Positions 27,196-41,619 are shown, counted from the first letter of the stretch. The stretch is 64,000 nt of DNA from Zeus faber (GCA_960531495.1 OY482860.1:8189160-8253159); one strand, 5' to 3'. Translations and numbers: made by a program. Notes: generated by a model not told the origin, from the sequence alone.

Positions 27196-27924
27196 TTACT
27201 GTTTTTTTTTTTTAGGACCAGTCAAATTCCTTGTCTGTGCAAACAACCTTGGTTAAATAATCAGATCACAATTCAAAAACCAATGTGATCTCTGATCCCG
27301 AAAATCTTCACTCGTTCAATGAATTAGTGCTGGTTCAAAAAGAAACCCCAAAAAAACCCTCTCTCTTTGCTTTCCCTCCTGTAGCATATTACACCCTTCC
27401 CGTTTCCTCAGCCCGTTAGTATTCGGGATTCTTGTCATGTGTGAGCAACATAATTACCTTTTAAGCCCATTATTTGTGCCTGTGATAGATCTCCCTTAAG
27501 AGGTGTCCTCTGTCGGCTGACAACTAAACAAAAGATATTGATCTATTTCGATTTCAGACCCAGAGACCGAAAGTGGGAATGCATTGCAGCCACAAAAAGG
27601 ATTTCACTTGATGTTTTCGATTTTTTTTTTCCGCACACATTTCCATTTCAATTGCGAATGAAGAAAACACATTGTATATATTGACCCCTTTTCTGATCTT
27701 GAGCATTGCTGTGATTGTTGTGTTTCTGGAGGTTGTGTTTTCTCTCACCACCTGCACCTCCAGCTGCTCAAACAGGTGCGGACCATTTGCATCTGACCAT
27801 CACGAGCCTCTCCACTGAGTCTATCCACCAGTTAAACGATCTAGATTTATTATCCAACTATTATAATTAGTATTAGTATTAGTATAACTAGTATTAAGTT
27901 AGTCTAACCCACATACATATTATT

Positions 27925-28041
27925 TTTTATTTTTTATTCATCATGTACGGAAATATCCAGCCACATTCACATTTATTCCCATTCAATTCTTGCATCCTCA
28001 CTGCTACTGAGCCCCTGTAGCCCCTGTAACACATTTTGTAC

Positions 28042-28082
<41 letters not shown>

Positions 28083-28280
28083 TAGTTATTATATAGTTTT
28101 ATATATATATCTATATATTTTTTTTTTACTATTTTCTGTCTTTTTCTGTCATTATTCTTCTGTACCTTTTCATTTTTATAAATTGAATTTGATTGCATTT
28201 TTTCCATCTTTCTGCATAACAACCACTGGCAACTGTACCAAGACAAATTCCTTGTACATGAGAAATGTACTTGTATTGCG
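27925..28280 (+). repeat. LINE-like tail with AT microsatellite
   Basis: Contains ttcatcatgtacggaaatat, also found in related form at 53325-53400. An (AT)n tract at 28045-28075 and a tail aattccttgtacatgagaaa follow. Confidence 0.5.
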
Positions 28281-28289
28281 GAGTATGGA

Positions 28290-30397
28290 TGTTTTTCGAA
28301 GACGGCGGCAAACAGCCAAACAAAAGGGCAGCACCTCTTGAAAACCCTTTCATCCGACGCTGTCTCTCTCTCTCTCTCTCTGTCTCTCGTTTCCTGTTAT
28401 TATGTACAACAAAAGTCTCAAAGGAATCAATAGCAATCCAGTGACATTAGAGCAACGGTGGGTCAAAATAGGGCAGCTAATTATCCATGCGACGGATGAC
28501 TGCGGCCTTGGGCCCATGCGGAAACTATCAGGGTCTTTGCTAATGCATCCCATAATGGAATTATGCTAAATGTCTTCCCCCTTTTTCCACATTATTTAAC
28601 GCTCAGTAATTATTTTCTGTTTGTGAGTCGAAGATTCATTCACAAATTCTCTCTCTCGCTCGCCCACTCACTAGGCTTGTTGGGCTGCGGTGACTGGAGG
28701 CTCACAGCTTTTTTTGTTCCCAAATTGAGTCTCAGCTCCACCTGTGTGTCCGTCTGCAGTTACCGAGTCACAAACCAACTACTCTTTTGTCCTAGTGACT
28801 CCGGACTCCCAAGTAATTCAAAAGATTTGTTCGCTACAAACAAATTGTTTGCAGTCATTACATCACAATTTATTACGACAATTTGACGACCCTTTTTCGT
28901 TTGTTTTATGCAGTTTTCATAGTATGCGCTCATAATAATATAATAATTAATGTCTGCCTATTGCAGAACAGCCTATCCATTTATATTGAACATTCAAGCA
29001 GAAAGATTGAGGTAGACTGTTATTTTGCCTCAAAATTAGTGATGGAAACTCACCTCATTAATATTTTTATTCACTGCGACATTTCTGACAGGGTTTAAAA
29101 ACGCCCCTAGAATTGAAAGGGAAACATATGAGTATAGGTTTTCTAATAACAAGATAACTGCGTGTATTATGCTTGTAATGAATTCCATCTGTGCCTTAAA
29201 CTCCTTTTGTTCCCATCAAAGTTAACATGAACCAAGTATCATGTGATCTAACTGTTATCTCCTAATAAACCCTAATCAAAACCCACACTACGAAAATAAC
29301 GGTTCAGCAGAGGTTTTATGCCACAGACGATGGGCGATTGAGAGTTATTTTGTAATCTGATTATGTAATCCGGGGATTAGAGCTCCTGTTTCGACCAAAC
29401 ACGGGATGGGTATAAAGCCAGGGAGCTTACGGGGATAGCAGTCCAAAAAAAATTTTTGTCTTTATAATTCATCTCTTTTTAAAGATTATCCGTGAACGAT
29501 CCCGTCCCCCTTATACGCACAATTTACAAAGCAACGTATGCAGTTCCGCCGCCGTTAACGTGGATATTCATGCAAAAGAACCTTCATGATTAATTATTTG
29601 AGGGCCTGATTTAGCAGGTATTTAAATCCATTACTTATTCCAGCCAAAATGTATCACTGACACCACATTACCATTTATTTTTAGGTATCAGGCAACATGG
29701 GACCTGTGTCGTGCCACCATTCCACCATCCAGGACCTTTTTCTTTTTCTCATAAAATTCTGCCCCCGCCTTTTATTCTTTGTCTTTTTTTTGCTTCTCGG
29801 GGATGAATTATTAACGTTGAAGTTCTGACAAAATGATGACATCTTATCAATTAATGATGGGTTTTAAAAGCGCCGGGGAAATGGCTAATGTCCTTTTTCA
29901 TCTGCTGCTGTAGGGGAATATTTATACGCTGGCAAACGGATCGACCTGTGGAGAGACGACGCGTTCTGACTCCACAGGATGACATCACACCCAAACACTC
30001 GTTCGCGACGTAAACCTCAAATCATTCACTTTTGGCCCCTTGTTGGTCTTTCTTCAGCGTACATTTTTACCATTTTTTCTCTCACTTCTCACCCCCACAT
30101 CAGGTCCCATGCGTAACACAATTAAGAGAGAGCAGAGAAGAGAAAAAATAAAGATATTACATTTGTAAATCATGAATACACAAATAAATAAATAAATAAA
30201 ATATGTTGAAATAATAATAGATAAATAGATCATTTATATATCTATCAAATTTATTACGCCAGAAATGTGGCACTATAAAATAAACTAAAACATATTTCCC
30301 TAAATGAAAGAAAAAATGCAGGATTTATTTTCTGTTTTGTGAAGATTTTATTCTGCATTTTCTCCAGATCAGGAAAAGTGGTTACGCTGATTTGTGT

Positions 30398-30453
<56 letters not shown>

Positions 30454-31550
30454 TATAATATGAGTGAGAGGTACTGTAGAATTGCAGTTACTCTTAAAAT
30501 ACCTCAAATTCTTAGCCCAAGTAATGGCAAATATTAAATAAAAAGCACATAGAAATGTGAAGTCAGAGATCTGACTTTTTTCCTTGGAACTGTGAGAATC
30601 AATTCAGAATTGTCTTTTTTTCCCCCAACTATTTTGCACATAATTAGCATTAAAAAAAATCCCCCTTAAAAATTGTAAGCAGGTTAAACCTAGAGTTAGA
30701 TGTAGTCCCATCCAGGTTCCCAAAACCTGCCATGTTTTGGCTCCACCCACACACTAACTCAGGTCCCAGGTAATTCCACTCATTAGTGGAACATGCTAAT
30801 TTGCTAATCCACAGGGTGGATTCAAAACTATGCTTTTATTTTGTGAACTTGGAAAGTCCAGCTTTGCATGAAATAATCTTCGTATACAACATTATAAATT
30901 GATTTTGTATAACATAGTGGCCTACGTAACTGTGTGTAATAAATTCACATTTCCTTCAAATTTGGGAAAGTACTCAGACCTGCTGACTTTCAAAGTGTTG
31001 AACATTGGCAGTACGTTGGACATTGGCATGGCAATTTTAAATCACAGATATGATCCAGTGTTTCTTCATCTTCTTTGTGTTTTATATTGATTTCAAAATG
31101 TCAAAAACCACCAAAAGCCTCTTGGCACTTTAAAAAATGTATTGTATTGTATTACAAAACGCATTACAAACGTTGATGAAAATGGTTTCATAATTCCTAC
31201 TAAACTCAAATTATATATAAAAAACCCCGATTTTAATTATAGGGAATAGCAATAAAGTGGTCGAAATTGGCATTGAACCACAGATGGCATCAAACCTCAT
31301 GCAGTTGGTTCAAATTGGTATCGAAACTCATAGGACCGCTCTGCTCCGCAGGCCGTTCATTGGGATCATGGCAATAATCATAATTGCGATCAGACACAAA
31401 ACAAGGGCAAATTGAACTCAGCAGAAAAAGTGTATGGGCATGTTTGTGCTTGCATGTCATTTGCGCAATATCATTCTTTCATATAATTAATAGTGCTTTT
31501 AGCAACCACAATCCATTCTTTGTGAATTTCCAAATTGGCACCACACTGTT
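28290..31550. other. No recognisable gene; possible conserved non-coding DNA
   Basis: Mostly AT-rich with one GT microsatellite. The stretch 29300-29950 has a balanced, non-repetitive composition and homeodomain-like TAATTA/GGATTA words, but no coding sign. Confidence 0.4.
30394..30456 (+). repeat. (GT)n microsatellite
   Basis: About 60 bp of GT. Confidence 0.95.
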
Positions 31551-31554
31551 TTCA

Positions 31555-31830
31555 TTTGTTGTGTTTGGAGAAACGGGAACCCGGTAACGTGCAGCGGAAC
31601 AAGGATCGCTCACTCTCCATTGCACATTTCCCGGTGCTGCCACGGATCACATAAAAACCACAGGTGCTGCTGTGCTAAAACGAAACAAGAATAACACAAT
31701 AAACAGCACTGTGTGCAGCGCACCAAAATATTGTTGCATCTTCTGAGGAGGGGCTGGATTCAATTAATCCCAATCGGAGAGGTCCCGGATCATGTTCCTG
31801 CAGGATCCGGTACAAATGAAGCCCTGGTTG
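31555..31830 (+). repeat. Dispersed repeat, related to 2665-2845
   Basis: Longer copy of the 2.7-kb repeat with about 100 extra bases in the middle. Family unknown. Confidence 0.5.
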
Positions 31831-31839
31831 TAAAAAACT

Positions 31840-34040
31840 TTCTCTGATATTACCTCATCGGTCCACCAAAATCTGTTTCTGAACAAATTTGAGATGAGAA
31901 ATAAGCAATCCAGTTGCTGAATCTTCACTGATATAAGATCTACAAGGATTCATTTAAAAGTTCCTTCAGACTTTTGTTGCTGTGCTCCGGGCTTGTGGGA
32001 GACACGGACACCGTGACACTCGCACGCAGGGATTATTTTTATTCATGTAAACATCGGAAAATAAAATAAAATAAATACATCTTCAAAAAAAAACCAACTC
32101 TATTTTTATTGGTTTTATTTGGATAAATGTACAGTGGATCACACTTTTTTTAAGAAAAAAAATGCAGAAATAATAATTTATTTATATATATTTTTAATAC
32201 TCACATTTCCATTCGTTTGCAGTTTCTACACAGACAGTTGGTATAAATTCCTCTTTATTTTAAAATATGTGTTTGTTTGTTGAGTTAGTCAGATGGAGGG
32301 CGGTTCTAATTCTACTGAGGCCCAAAGTGAAGTAGGGTTTGGCTGCAACTGTGAATGGGTTGTTTCAGGACTTGTTTTTGAATTGACAGCTCGCCAAAAA
32401 AATTGACTGGGTTGTCTTATTTCATAGTTTGTGTGTAAGTCGGCCAATCAGAGACCCAGCACTGAAAAAGTGAGTTTTTCATAGTAGGTGCCCTTTAATA
32501 GGATGTATGCATTTCAAAGATATTTGAGAAAATAATACAGTAGGTTTCGCACCCCTCTCCTGTTGTCTCCTCATTTTTGTCCTTGGGCCGTGGAAAGCCC
32601 ACTTAACGGTCTGTCATCTCCATAATTTGTGTCTGATTACAGCTGTTCACAGCACTTAAAATTAAAGCACAGCTCACTCCGCATCGGCCTTGTTGGATTC
32701 ACCATTTTACGGACAACCTGCATTGGCTCCACTGTCCTCGGGGAACCGTCGGTGCAGTGGAGAGCACTCAGTGCCATCTGTGAGATGTAGCTTCGTTTAG
32801 CTCGGCAGTGAGGGATGCGTTGGAGCCAAGCTCCACAAAGACGCACATCTGCCGACCGGGCACGAGCGTGTAAACAAAACTTTGTCTGATCGTGACCCTA
32901 CTGCCGCCCTACTGCACTGCACAGCATTTTTATCCCTTGTTCCACGTCCCACATATTGAGATGACGTCCCAAATTTTGATTGGCTTTTCGAAAGTCAAGC
33001 CTCTGTAGGACAGACTCTTTCCCAAAATCTGGCTTTCATCCAATGGCTGTGAAGAAAGCAGAGAAGGCGTCATCATGGGGTTATGTTCAATGTCAATCAA
33101 ACTGCGCACACGTGGGTCATGTGCAGGTTAACCCGTCGCCATCTTTGCCACACCCACCGGGAACATTGCAAAAGTCACAAATTATGCAGATATAGTCGGA
33201 ATATGATGGAAACAACCAGAAGGCAAAGGAAGTGCAGCTACAACCTACAAGACTGAGAAACTACTTGGTGGGTGAAGCCTGTGAAAGAGGATTTTTCTGC
33301 AAAATTTGCAAAAAGAGTTGAGTTGTTAAATTTCGCACCAAGAACAAAGAGGAATATGACATGAAATGACACAGTGCATGTGACGCTCACAAGAAAACTG
33401 TGGGTAGAGATGTTTCGAGGGGCAGAATATAAATGTTTATTTTTAAAGTCACCCAAGGTAGAATTTATACATTAATGCTCCTTGTGAAATCTTGGATGGA
33501 CTGGACTTGTTCAGAGAGGAGTGCAAATGATCAAAGTAAATCCAGATTATATTTGCATTCAGCTTGCATTTTGCTTCTTGGAAGATAGTGAGATGTGTTG
33601 GGGCTCACTGTGATTTTTACTCAGCATGTCCAAGAGGCATGACTGATGTCCACGTCCAAGCCGTTACTCACCCGGTCCTTCTGAGTGGTGTCAGCAGCTC
33701 TCACCTTCATCCTACCCACACAGTTGCCATAATAATCAACGCAGGTGATGGACGGCGGCTGTCTCTGCTTTGACTAAATAAGAGTCTGGACACTCACTTT
33801 GATTTATGAGAAGGTCAATAAGATCCCAGGATAAATTATTAACTGAGGAGAACATAAAGGTTGGACCTTGTTTATTTTTTGTTGTTGTTGTTGTTGTTTT
33901 CTCTATTGATTATCCACAGAGAAATATAACACAGAAGAACATAGAACTCACAGTTTGGCTACTACAAACAATTGCCATTTTCCATTGTGGCCATTGTGTC
34001 TGTTTTATTGTGTTCGCTGTTATCATCACTTTGAATGTAG
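31840..34040. other. No recognisable gene
   Basis: Unassigned, non-repetitive DNA. Frames of about 70 codons near 32.64-32.85 and 32.98-33.2 kb show no domain. Confidence 0.4.
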
Positions 34041-34041
34041 C

Positions 34042-34790
34042 ACAGTGTTGGGCTCGTTACACCAAAAAAATGTTATGATATTACTTTAGTTATTTCTCCT
34101 TGCCAACATGAATTTGTTACACTACTCGTTATATAACTTTTCCGTTACAGCCCACAAAATTGGTAACTGCGTCTTTGCTCCTCAGAATTCAGACTTGGCA
34201 TGACACCTCTGTGTGAATGTCAGGGTGATCGCCGGTAAGCGCCGCGAAGGCTTCAACTACTGACGCTACCTGTGCACATGTAGTAAAACGCGATCGGTCT
34301 TCAACGCTCACCTCGTGTAGTTGCAGCGCGGTAGCAGACGGACAAATATTGAAATAATCCATGATCCATGTAATGAGTCATTTCCCGAAGCGTTTTCTCC
34401 GTCCATGTTTGTTTATACTCGCTCCTACGTGCCGACAACGTAAAGCACCGTGACGTAAAATATTGCCGTAAAGCGGTTCTGCCGCTGATTTGCGTCATAG
34501 TTTGGGGGCAGGATCGTATGTGCAGCTGTCCTATCACGTGAGCATGATCAGATCATGTGATGTATTTGTCGTGATATAAAGCAGATATGAGACCAAATGA
34601 TAAAATTTGATTTCTCAGATCACGGATATAAACTAAAAATGTGGTGCGACAATTCCAAAAATGAATCAACAAAAGTAAAGTTTCAACAAGTTATTTATTT
34701 GGGGGTAACATATATTATTACTGAAATGTTATTAGTAATTTTATTACACAACTCCTTACTTGTTACAGTAAGAAGAACCCCTCTTAAATG
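34042..34790. mobile_element. Possible hAT-like repeat
   Basis: Starts cagtgttgggctcgttac, followed by repeated 'ttactttagtta / gttacactactcg' text typical of a common fish repeat. Similar sequence recurs near 34690-34770. The right boundary is unclear. Confidence 0.4.
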
Positions 34791-34799
34791 CATAGTTGT

Positions 34800-37080
34800 T
34801 TCAACCCAACCCTTATGATAACGTTGGTTCCCATCAATTATACAGTAAGTGTCTTAATGGTGCAAATTTTGAAGTTGTAAAAACCTTTTCTAGATGTTCA
34901 CAATATAGTCAGATCTTTTTAATATGTTATTTTGAAAAAATGTTGCAAACCCTGGATTTTGTCATATTTTGCAGAAGAGTGGTAGAGTAGGGTCTGTTGG
35001 TTGTTGATTGTCGACAAAGCTATCCTTTAAAAAAATCTGCCCAAGTCAACCGAATATTAATTGGTTTTGGCCAATTAGAGGGATTGGAATTCTTAGAAAT
35101 CCTCAAAATCCGGGCTGTCAGAGTTTTTTTTTTATAGGACCCACCCTAATAGCATTAAAGAAGTGTGAAGGGAGGTCTGGACGGATCTGTATGGTCCATC
35201 GTTTGCATCTTTCAATTATACTAAACAGCAACCGTTACCATTGTGGAAGTGCTTTTAACTGCAGTTCCGCTAAAGGCCACTGGATGCTGCGGCAGAAAAC
35301 CTCCAAATGGATGTCAATGAAAAAAGAAAATATTTTTCACTAGAAATACAGAGCACAATACTTTTTTCCACAAGACATAAGGGTTTCAATTTTGAAGTTC
35401 ACTTCTTCGAATGGGTGTCTTTGTTGTGATTTTGAAAATCATTGTTACATAAAGATATTAAGGCTTAGATTGTGTATATCTTGGGGTGTGGTTCCCTTGA
35501 TTGACAGGTCTCTCACTCTCTCATTTTCTCCAAAATTCATACATGCACCATCACACACATCTCACATTTCTTGGACCACAGTTTCCGTCCATAGTTTGGG
35601 GGTCCAATGCCTTTGCTCAAGAGCACGGCAATAGAAATAATGGCACAACATTGGTAGATAGCATGAGACCATGTATCAGCCCTTCCCTTCCAAGGGAGAA
35701 TCTTGACTGTTAAATCTGCAGGATCAGGAAAACCTCAGTTATGAATCAGCCTTTCTACGACTATCCCAAACCTTGCTTGGATTGATGCCCCCACAGTGTC
35801 TCTGAGTGTGTTTTGCAACTTGCTTTCCTCTCTTCGCTGTCCAGCTCAAGCCTTTGTAATTTCCCTGTACTGAATCATTCAGCTCAACTCCCAAAGGTTC
35901 AACAACGTAAGGATTGAAACTACTCACAGGAAAAGACCTTCAAAAGATTCCCATTGGGTCAGTTGGAATCTCCGCTGATTGGATCTGGATGGTCCCAAGA
36001 ATGACTTGTACATTTCCCTGGAGCAGTCTACTGTCCTATCACAGAAACATTTTGTTATCCAGAGGCTCAGGTACTCCACATTCATTTACTGCTCCATGAT
36101 CTGCTGCATGATAATCCTTCTGCATCCTCACGAACATGTTGGATAAAATGACATTAAGTTAAAACAATCCGAAAATATGAAGGATGCCTTTAAAGCTGCA
36201 TATTATAGCTGCATATCTGGCTGTGCTGTGCAATAGGAATTTATTTTGTGCATAACTTCCATGTTTTTTGGAAGCGACCCAACCTTTTTGCACGGGATGG
36301 ACTCAACAGAACAGGTAAATGACTATTAGCCTCCACCTCTCTCTCTGCAATTCAAACCTGCCTGTACTCGTACTGTATGCCTGGCATGCATATGTGAGCA
36401 ATTTCAATCGCAAAATGAATCACACATTTTTTATATGTTCAAAATGTAGCTTAAAGGGATTAAACCCATTTCAAGGGTTTAATACTCTTATCAACATGGG
36501 AGTGGACAAATATGCTTGTTTTATACAAATGCTTCACAAGTCTACGCAGTCCGGGTCATCCCCCAACACAAACAACACCACCCAACACCAACAGAGCCCC
36601 TGAACAACTGAAAACACAAAATAAATCAGCAACGGAAACCCACAACATCTCCAGACCCATAATCCTTTTTATCAAACAGAACATAAAGCCACAGGCTACC
36701 CCCTTGGGTCACTACATAGCCCTCACCTGAGGGTTCAGACGCCCAAACAACCCCATCACCCAATACAAAGTCTGTGACGCCGACAGTCAATCAGGACGTG
36801 GGGTGCTGCTAGGAAGAGAGTCTTTGTGCAGAACAAGCACTGCCCCCGACCCAGAATGTGCACCATGTACAGTACGCCACTTCAGTGATCTGCCTGTGTA
36901 TCTCGCCAAGTCCCTGCCAGTGACAGCGCAGCTTGGGGAACACCCCTTTTGTGCGGGTAGGACAGAACACCCACACCTTGCCCCCAAGCATAAAGGCTTG
37001 CGCTGGACTACTATTGACGGCTGATGGACTGCTTGTGGGTAGTCCACGAGTATACCCGCCAGGCCCAGGCCAGTTCGGGG
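34800..37080. other. No recognisable gene
   Basis: Frames up to 111 codons (35008-35343) show no domain or bias. The hairpin at 37088 follows. Confidence 0.45.
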
Positions 37081-37087
37081 GTATGGC

Positions 37088-37130
37088 AGAAGAGGGCCTA
37101 TGACATAGCGGGTGTCATAGGCCCTCTTCT
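37088..37130. other. Perfect 18-bp hairpin
   Basis: Arm agaagagggcctatgaca at 37088-37105 and its exact reverse complement at 37113-37130, with a 7-base spacer. No gene adjoins it. Confidence 0.9.
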
Positions 37131-37539
37131 AAGAATTAGTATCTTGTAGGTTAAAGTTTGAGAGATTTCAGTGAACCCTTAACTGGGATATTGAGCTTTG
37201 AACCCTGATCAGAGGTCACATTTGAAGCCCTAAAGAGCTACCAAAATAAGGTAAACTGTTTTGGACAGCTCTGGACATGTACTTTTAGAAGGGTGTCAAT
37301 GGGAGGGACCCCTAAAATGGCCGAACATTTAATTCAGGGCTTTGCAAATTACATATGTTAACTATGACAATGCAGTTATATTCCCTGCTCAAATTAACCC
37401 CTAACAACACAAGCATGTCGTGTTCACCCATAAATTTGTTATTTTTTTGGGGCTTTTAATAATATAACTACTTTACCCATGAGACAAAACAAAATGGCAT
37501 GGAATAGTAGTTTGTGTCATTTTAGAGTTAAGGTTTAAC

Positions 37540-37975
37540 ATTATAAATATAAATATATAAATTTATAAATAAATGTGTAATTATTACGCAATGTATGTAA
37601 CAATTCATTTTTGGCCCTGTAGAAGCCACAACTTCTACAAGAGGTATGATATCAACCTTGTTTTAAGAAAAACATACCCATAATCCTCAGTCTAACAGTG
37701 ATGTCTCTGATTGGTGGAGCTCACTGTTACCATGGAAATGGTCACCGCACTGGCTGATGGGTGTGCAACAGCTAATATTTATATCCAGTTAAATTGTATA
37801 TATGAAGGAAATTCATCGTGAGGGACCCTATATCCCTATTCTCGCCCAACCTTGAATTTAATAGACCAATCAATAGACAAAAATTGAAACTAGTATCCCG
37901 CTTTTATTTTGTGCTAGTCAAAACAAAATTTAAACACATGCATTTTAAATTATAATACATCCAGCATCCGGCGTG
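37540..37975 (+). repeat. Unoccupied relative of the provirus host element
   Basis: Aligns, in reverse orientation, first with 16446-16790 and then continues directly into 10124-10080. The join falls at ctagtcaaaac, exactly where the provirus sits in the other copy. Shared segments include ttaccatggaaatg, atatccagttaaattgtat and aaccttgaatttaatagacc. Confidence 0.75.
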
Positions 37976-38219
37976 TTGCCGGTTAGCCACGTTTCCATGA
38001 AACAATAAACTACACTCCCTGTAGATCTAACTGTAACTGTTAAGGTGACTATCTGCACTAAGGACATGGTGCTGCTGGCGGTGATCTTCTCCAACCATAT
38101 TACATGCCCAGGGAGGTCTCACTTGCCATTGTTGAACATGCGTTAACGCATTAAAAAAAATTGTGGCATTAAAACTAATTTGCGCTAAGGCCTTATTATC
38201 GCGTTAACTTTGCCAGCTC

Positions 38220-38740
38220 TACTTTCAAGACTTCAATGGTAAAACCTCTCCTCAGGATATCCAATCCGGATTATTCAGAGTTTAGCAATTACAGACCAAC
38301 TTCTAATTTACCTTTCCCTTTGTAAACATTTAGAAAAAAAAGTTTTTTAATCAACTACTTGATCAACTTACCAACAATGGCATTTTAGAAAACTTCCAAT
38401 GCGGTTATCGAGCAAACCACAGCACAGAGGGGGCGCCCTACTGAAAGGTGTAAATGACCTGAGAGTGATTGTGGATGCAAACAATTTCGCTATCCTTCTT
38501 CTCTTAGACCTCAGAGTAGCATTCGATGCAATCCACCTCAATATTTTTATTGACAGACTTGAGAAATGGGTGGGTCTCTTGATCGTGTATTAGCTTGGTT
38601 TCAGTCATATATAACTGATAGACAGTTTATTTTGTCAGCCTGAGTGCTTATGTATCAGAGATTCATGGTACTGAATATGGTATACCTCAAGGAAGTATTC
38701 TCGGCCCAATGTTGTTTTCATTATATACAGTATGCTCCAA
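38220..38740 (+). pseudogene. L2-like LINE reverse transcriptase fragment
   Basis: Frames together show NYRPTSNLPF, QCGYRANHSTEGA, LLLDLRVAFDAIHLN (with the first catalytic Asp), AWFQSYITDRQF and GIPQGSILGPMLFSLY, which are reverse transcriptase blocks in the right order for a fish L2/Rex1-type LINE. Stops and frameshifts separate them. The catalytic YADD-type block is missing, because the sequence ends just after LFSLY. Confidence 0.85.
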
Positions 38741-39746
38741 CTTGGAAATATTATGAACCATCACCATGTCAATTACCCTTTTTATGCTGTTGATAGACAC
38801 AATTGTAGAGACACCTATGTCTGGCCAAATAACCCCAATGAACAGCACAGCCCCACGTGTCACATCCAATTGGTCAGACTGATGGACCACTAGCCTTCAT
38901 CACCACACAGAGTGGAGGAGGGTTGTGTGGGTATCGATAGCTCTCCGGAGCCTGAGAGAGTGACTGGAAGTGTCCCCATTACAGAAATACAGGATTTATT
39001 ATTTAGAAGTAAAGTGTATTTTTATTTAAAAAATAAAGTTTTTACAAAATTAAGGCCCATAGCAAAGGGAAGCAACATGGGGACATGCGTGACACTAGAC
39101 TGGCATTTTTTTTTTTTTTGTTAACTTGAAAATCCAAACACAAAAATGTATGCCCTAGCTGCTGGATGGTCTTTCGTACTTTCGTAATTTTTATGTGTCC
39201 TCTACTTAATCAGAATTATAAATAAAGTTGTAATTAATTATTTCATTAATGAACATGTGGTCTTGGGGAAGAGTTTGTGTGTTTTAAGAGGGTGCTCTGC
39301 TTTCCCATCCTCCCATGGACACGGAACTACTTTTTAATCAACTCCAATTTGACAACGCTGTGCTAACCGGCACGCTTCCAATCATGTAATATTTACAGCC
39401 GTCATTACGTGGGACCCAGCAAGGCAGGGTTAGCTGTGTGTGTGTGTGTGTGCATGCGTGCATGTGTGACATCGGCTTTGGCACCACGCATGTAGTCAAA
39501 CATACATCGCTGGTGCAGGTATTGATTGGCAGCGCAGCCTTTGGGGTGGTGGAGGACCTTGAAATGAGCCTGTCTGGGAGCAGATACTGTGTGTGAATGA
39601 AGACAGACAACCCTGCTTGAGGAGGATAATCCGATTTCTTGTTGTTGTTTGCTTGTGTTTTGTGGCTCCCCACCAGTTCTTTACTTGCAAGATTTACCAA
39701 GAAGGAGAGACATTATATCTATGAGCCAAGTGCAACCCCTTTGCGC

Positions 39747-40119
39747 TGAGGTGTCTGGGAATGACTAGCGTCCCAAGACATTGCCCATTGTATAAAATAA
39801 TAATTATTAACAGACAGTGCCAGGGGTCTCAAGTGAAGGACAGAGCCCATTGTCAGGGGTCCTGGTGATAAGGAAGGTGAAAACGTGAACGGTGACCTAT
39901 GTAGGGGAATCAGATGGTCAACATTGTATCTGGCTTAGCATAAAAGCACCTGCCTGAGTGTCATTCAGCAGAGAATCCATCCAGCTCGGTTCTCTCCTGG
40001 GCATCCTAGGCAAGTCCAGTCTGATGCCGTTCTTTTGTAATAAATCTATTATTTTACTCAAGTCAGCGTCAGCGGTCTCTCCTTCTTCATCAACACATCA
40101 AATTCATCAAGAAACTACA
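39747..40119 (+). mobile_element. Solo LTR of the same retrovirus family
   Basis: About 373 bp aligning with both provirus LTRs over its whole length, from TGAGGTGTC to AAACTACA, with a cataaaag TATA-like site and AATAAA. It is flanked by the 4-bp duplication GCGC (39743-39746 and 40120-40123). No internal sequence remains, as expected from LTR-LTR recombination. Confidence 0.92.
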
Positions 40120-40485
40120 GCGCCAAACAACAAAACTTGGAGCTCAATTGCTTTTCCAAAAAATATACTTTAATACATTTAAGACGTTTTTTTTTCTTAT
40201 ATCCAGCGTTCATTTATGACCTGTAAACTCTTGAAAACAAAAGAACAGAAAATACTGTTCACATCGAAACAAAACATACATCAGAGCAAGTCTCGACATA
40301 ACTTTGCGAGCGCAGCACAACAAGCAGTTTGCAGGGACTTGATATACAGTATACTGTAGGGCTGCAACCGGGAGGGAAACAGGAACTCTATCTATCTACA
40401 CATGGAAATTGCTCCCTCTTTTTATCAGCATGCAGTGCAATCTGTAATCCTTGCACCTGTCCTGCCCCCCGCACTCACCTCCCAC

Positions 40486-40664
<179 letters not shown>

Positions 40665-41615
40665 CAATATGAAGGTGCTAAATAAATAGGAATGATTATC
40701 GATTGGCACAAAAACAGTATGTAGACGTCAATTGAAATTGGCACACTTTTGCGGCATGAAACTGAATATTTAGTCCTGTTTTTGGGAATAATAGTACATT
40801 AATAAATTATTTGACAGGAATGAATGAATAAATCCACTCTAAGCTGACTGGCTTTTGTTGTTTGATAATACTACACACATTTGTGTTTCTTTGCTGCATA
40901 AATAGGAGACTTAATCCGCCAAAACTTTTATGCATGAATATATATATATATATCTTTTTTTTTTTTTTGCCTGTTTCCCAGGAAGTCACAAATGGGAATC
41001 TACACTTCATGAAGACATACAGAAATCAACCAAAAAGTAACAATAATAAATAGGAGCAGAAAGCTGTTGGACAACACATGCCACACGGACGAAACTCACT
41101 TCAAGATGAGAGAAATCCATCTCCGTAACTTCCATAGAACTTGAAATTTGCATGCATAGGCTCCAGGTATCATCCAAGAACACTGTCCTCACTAAACACT
41201 CTCACTTATACAGGGCCTTGGTATATTGCAGACACCATACTAAACATTTGTCAAACACTGTGGTAGGATAGAGAATATGAAAGTGTCTCAGGTACATAGA
41301 CATTCAGTAACAGCGAACCACACATACACACCACACAGTGAAGTAAAAGACGCTTCCAGGACTCACTGCTATATCTATTGTACTTCAGCCAAATCCAGAG
41401 CTTGAATATGTTAGAGTGTTTTGCTCTAATATTGCTGTCGACCCACACTTGTAAGCTGAGTCCTCATTGCTTTTTGTCCATGCCTGGTTAGGTAATCTAT
41501 TAGTGCTGTAGGATTTACTGATGCACTGGATTTGTATCCACTATAGAGAGCTTCTGACCTCTAAGACAATAGACTGGTTTGTGCTTGTGTCTGTATGAGT
41601 TTGTGTGCTTGTGTA

Positions 41616-41619
<4 letters not shown>

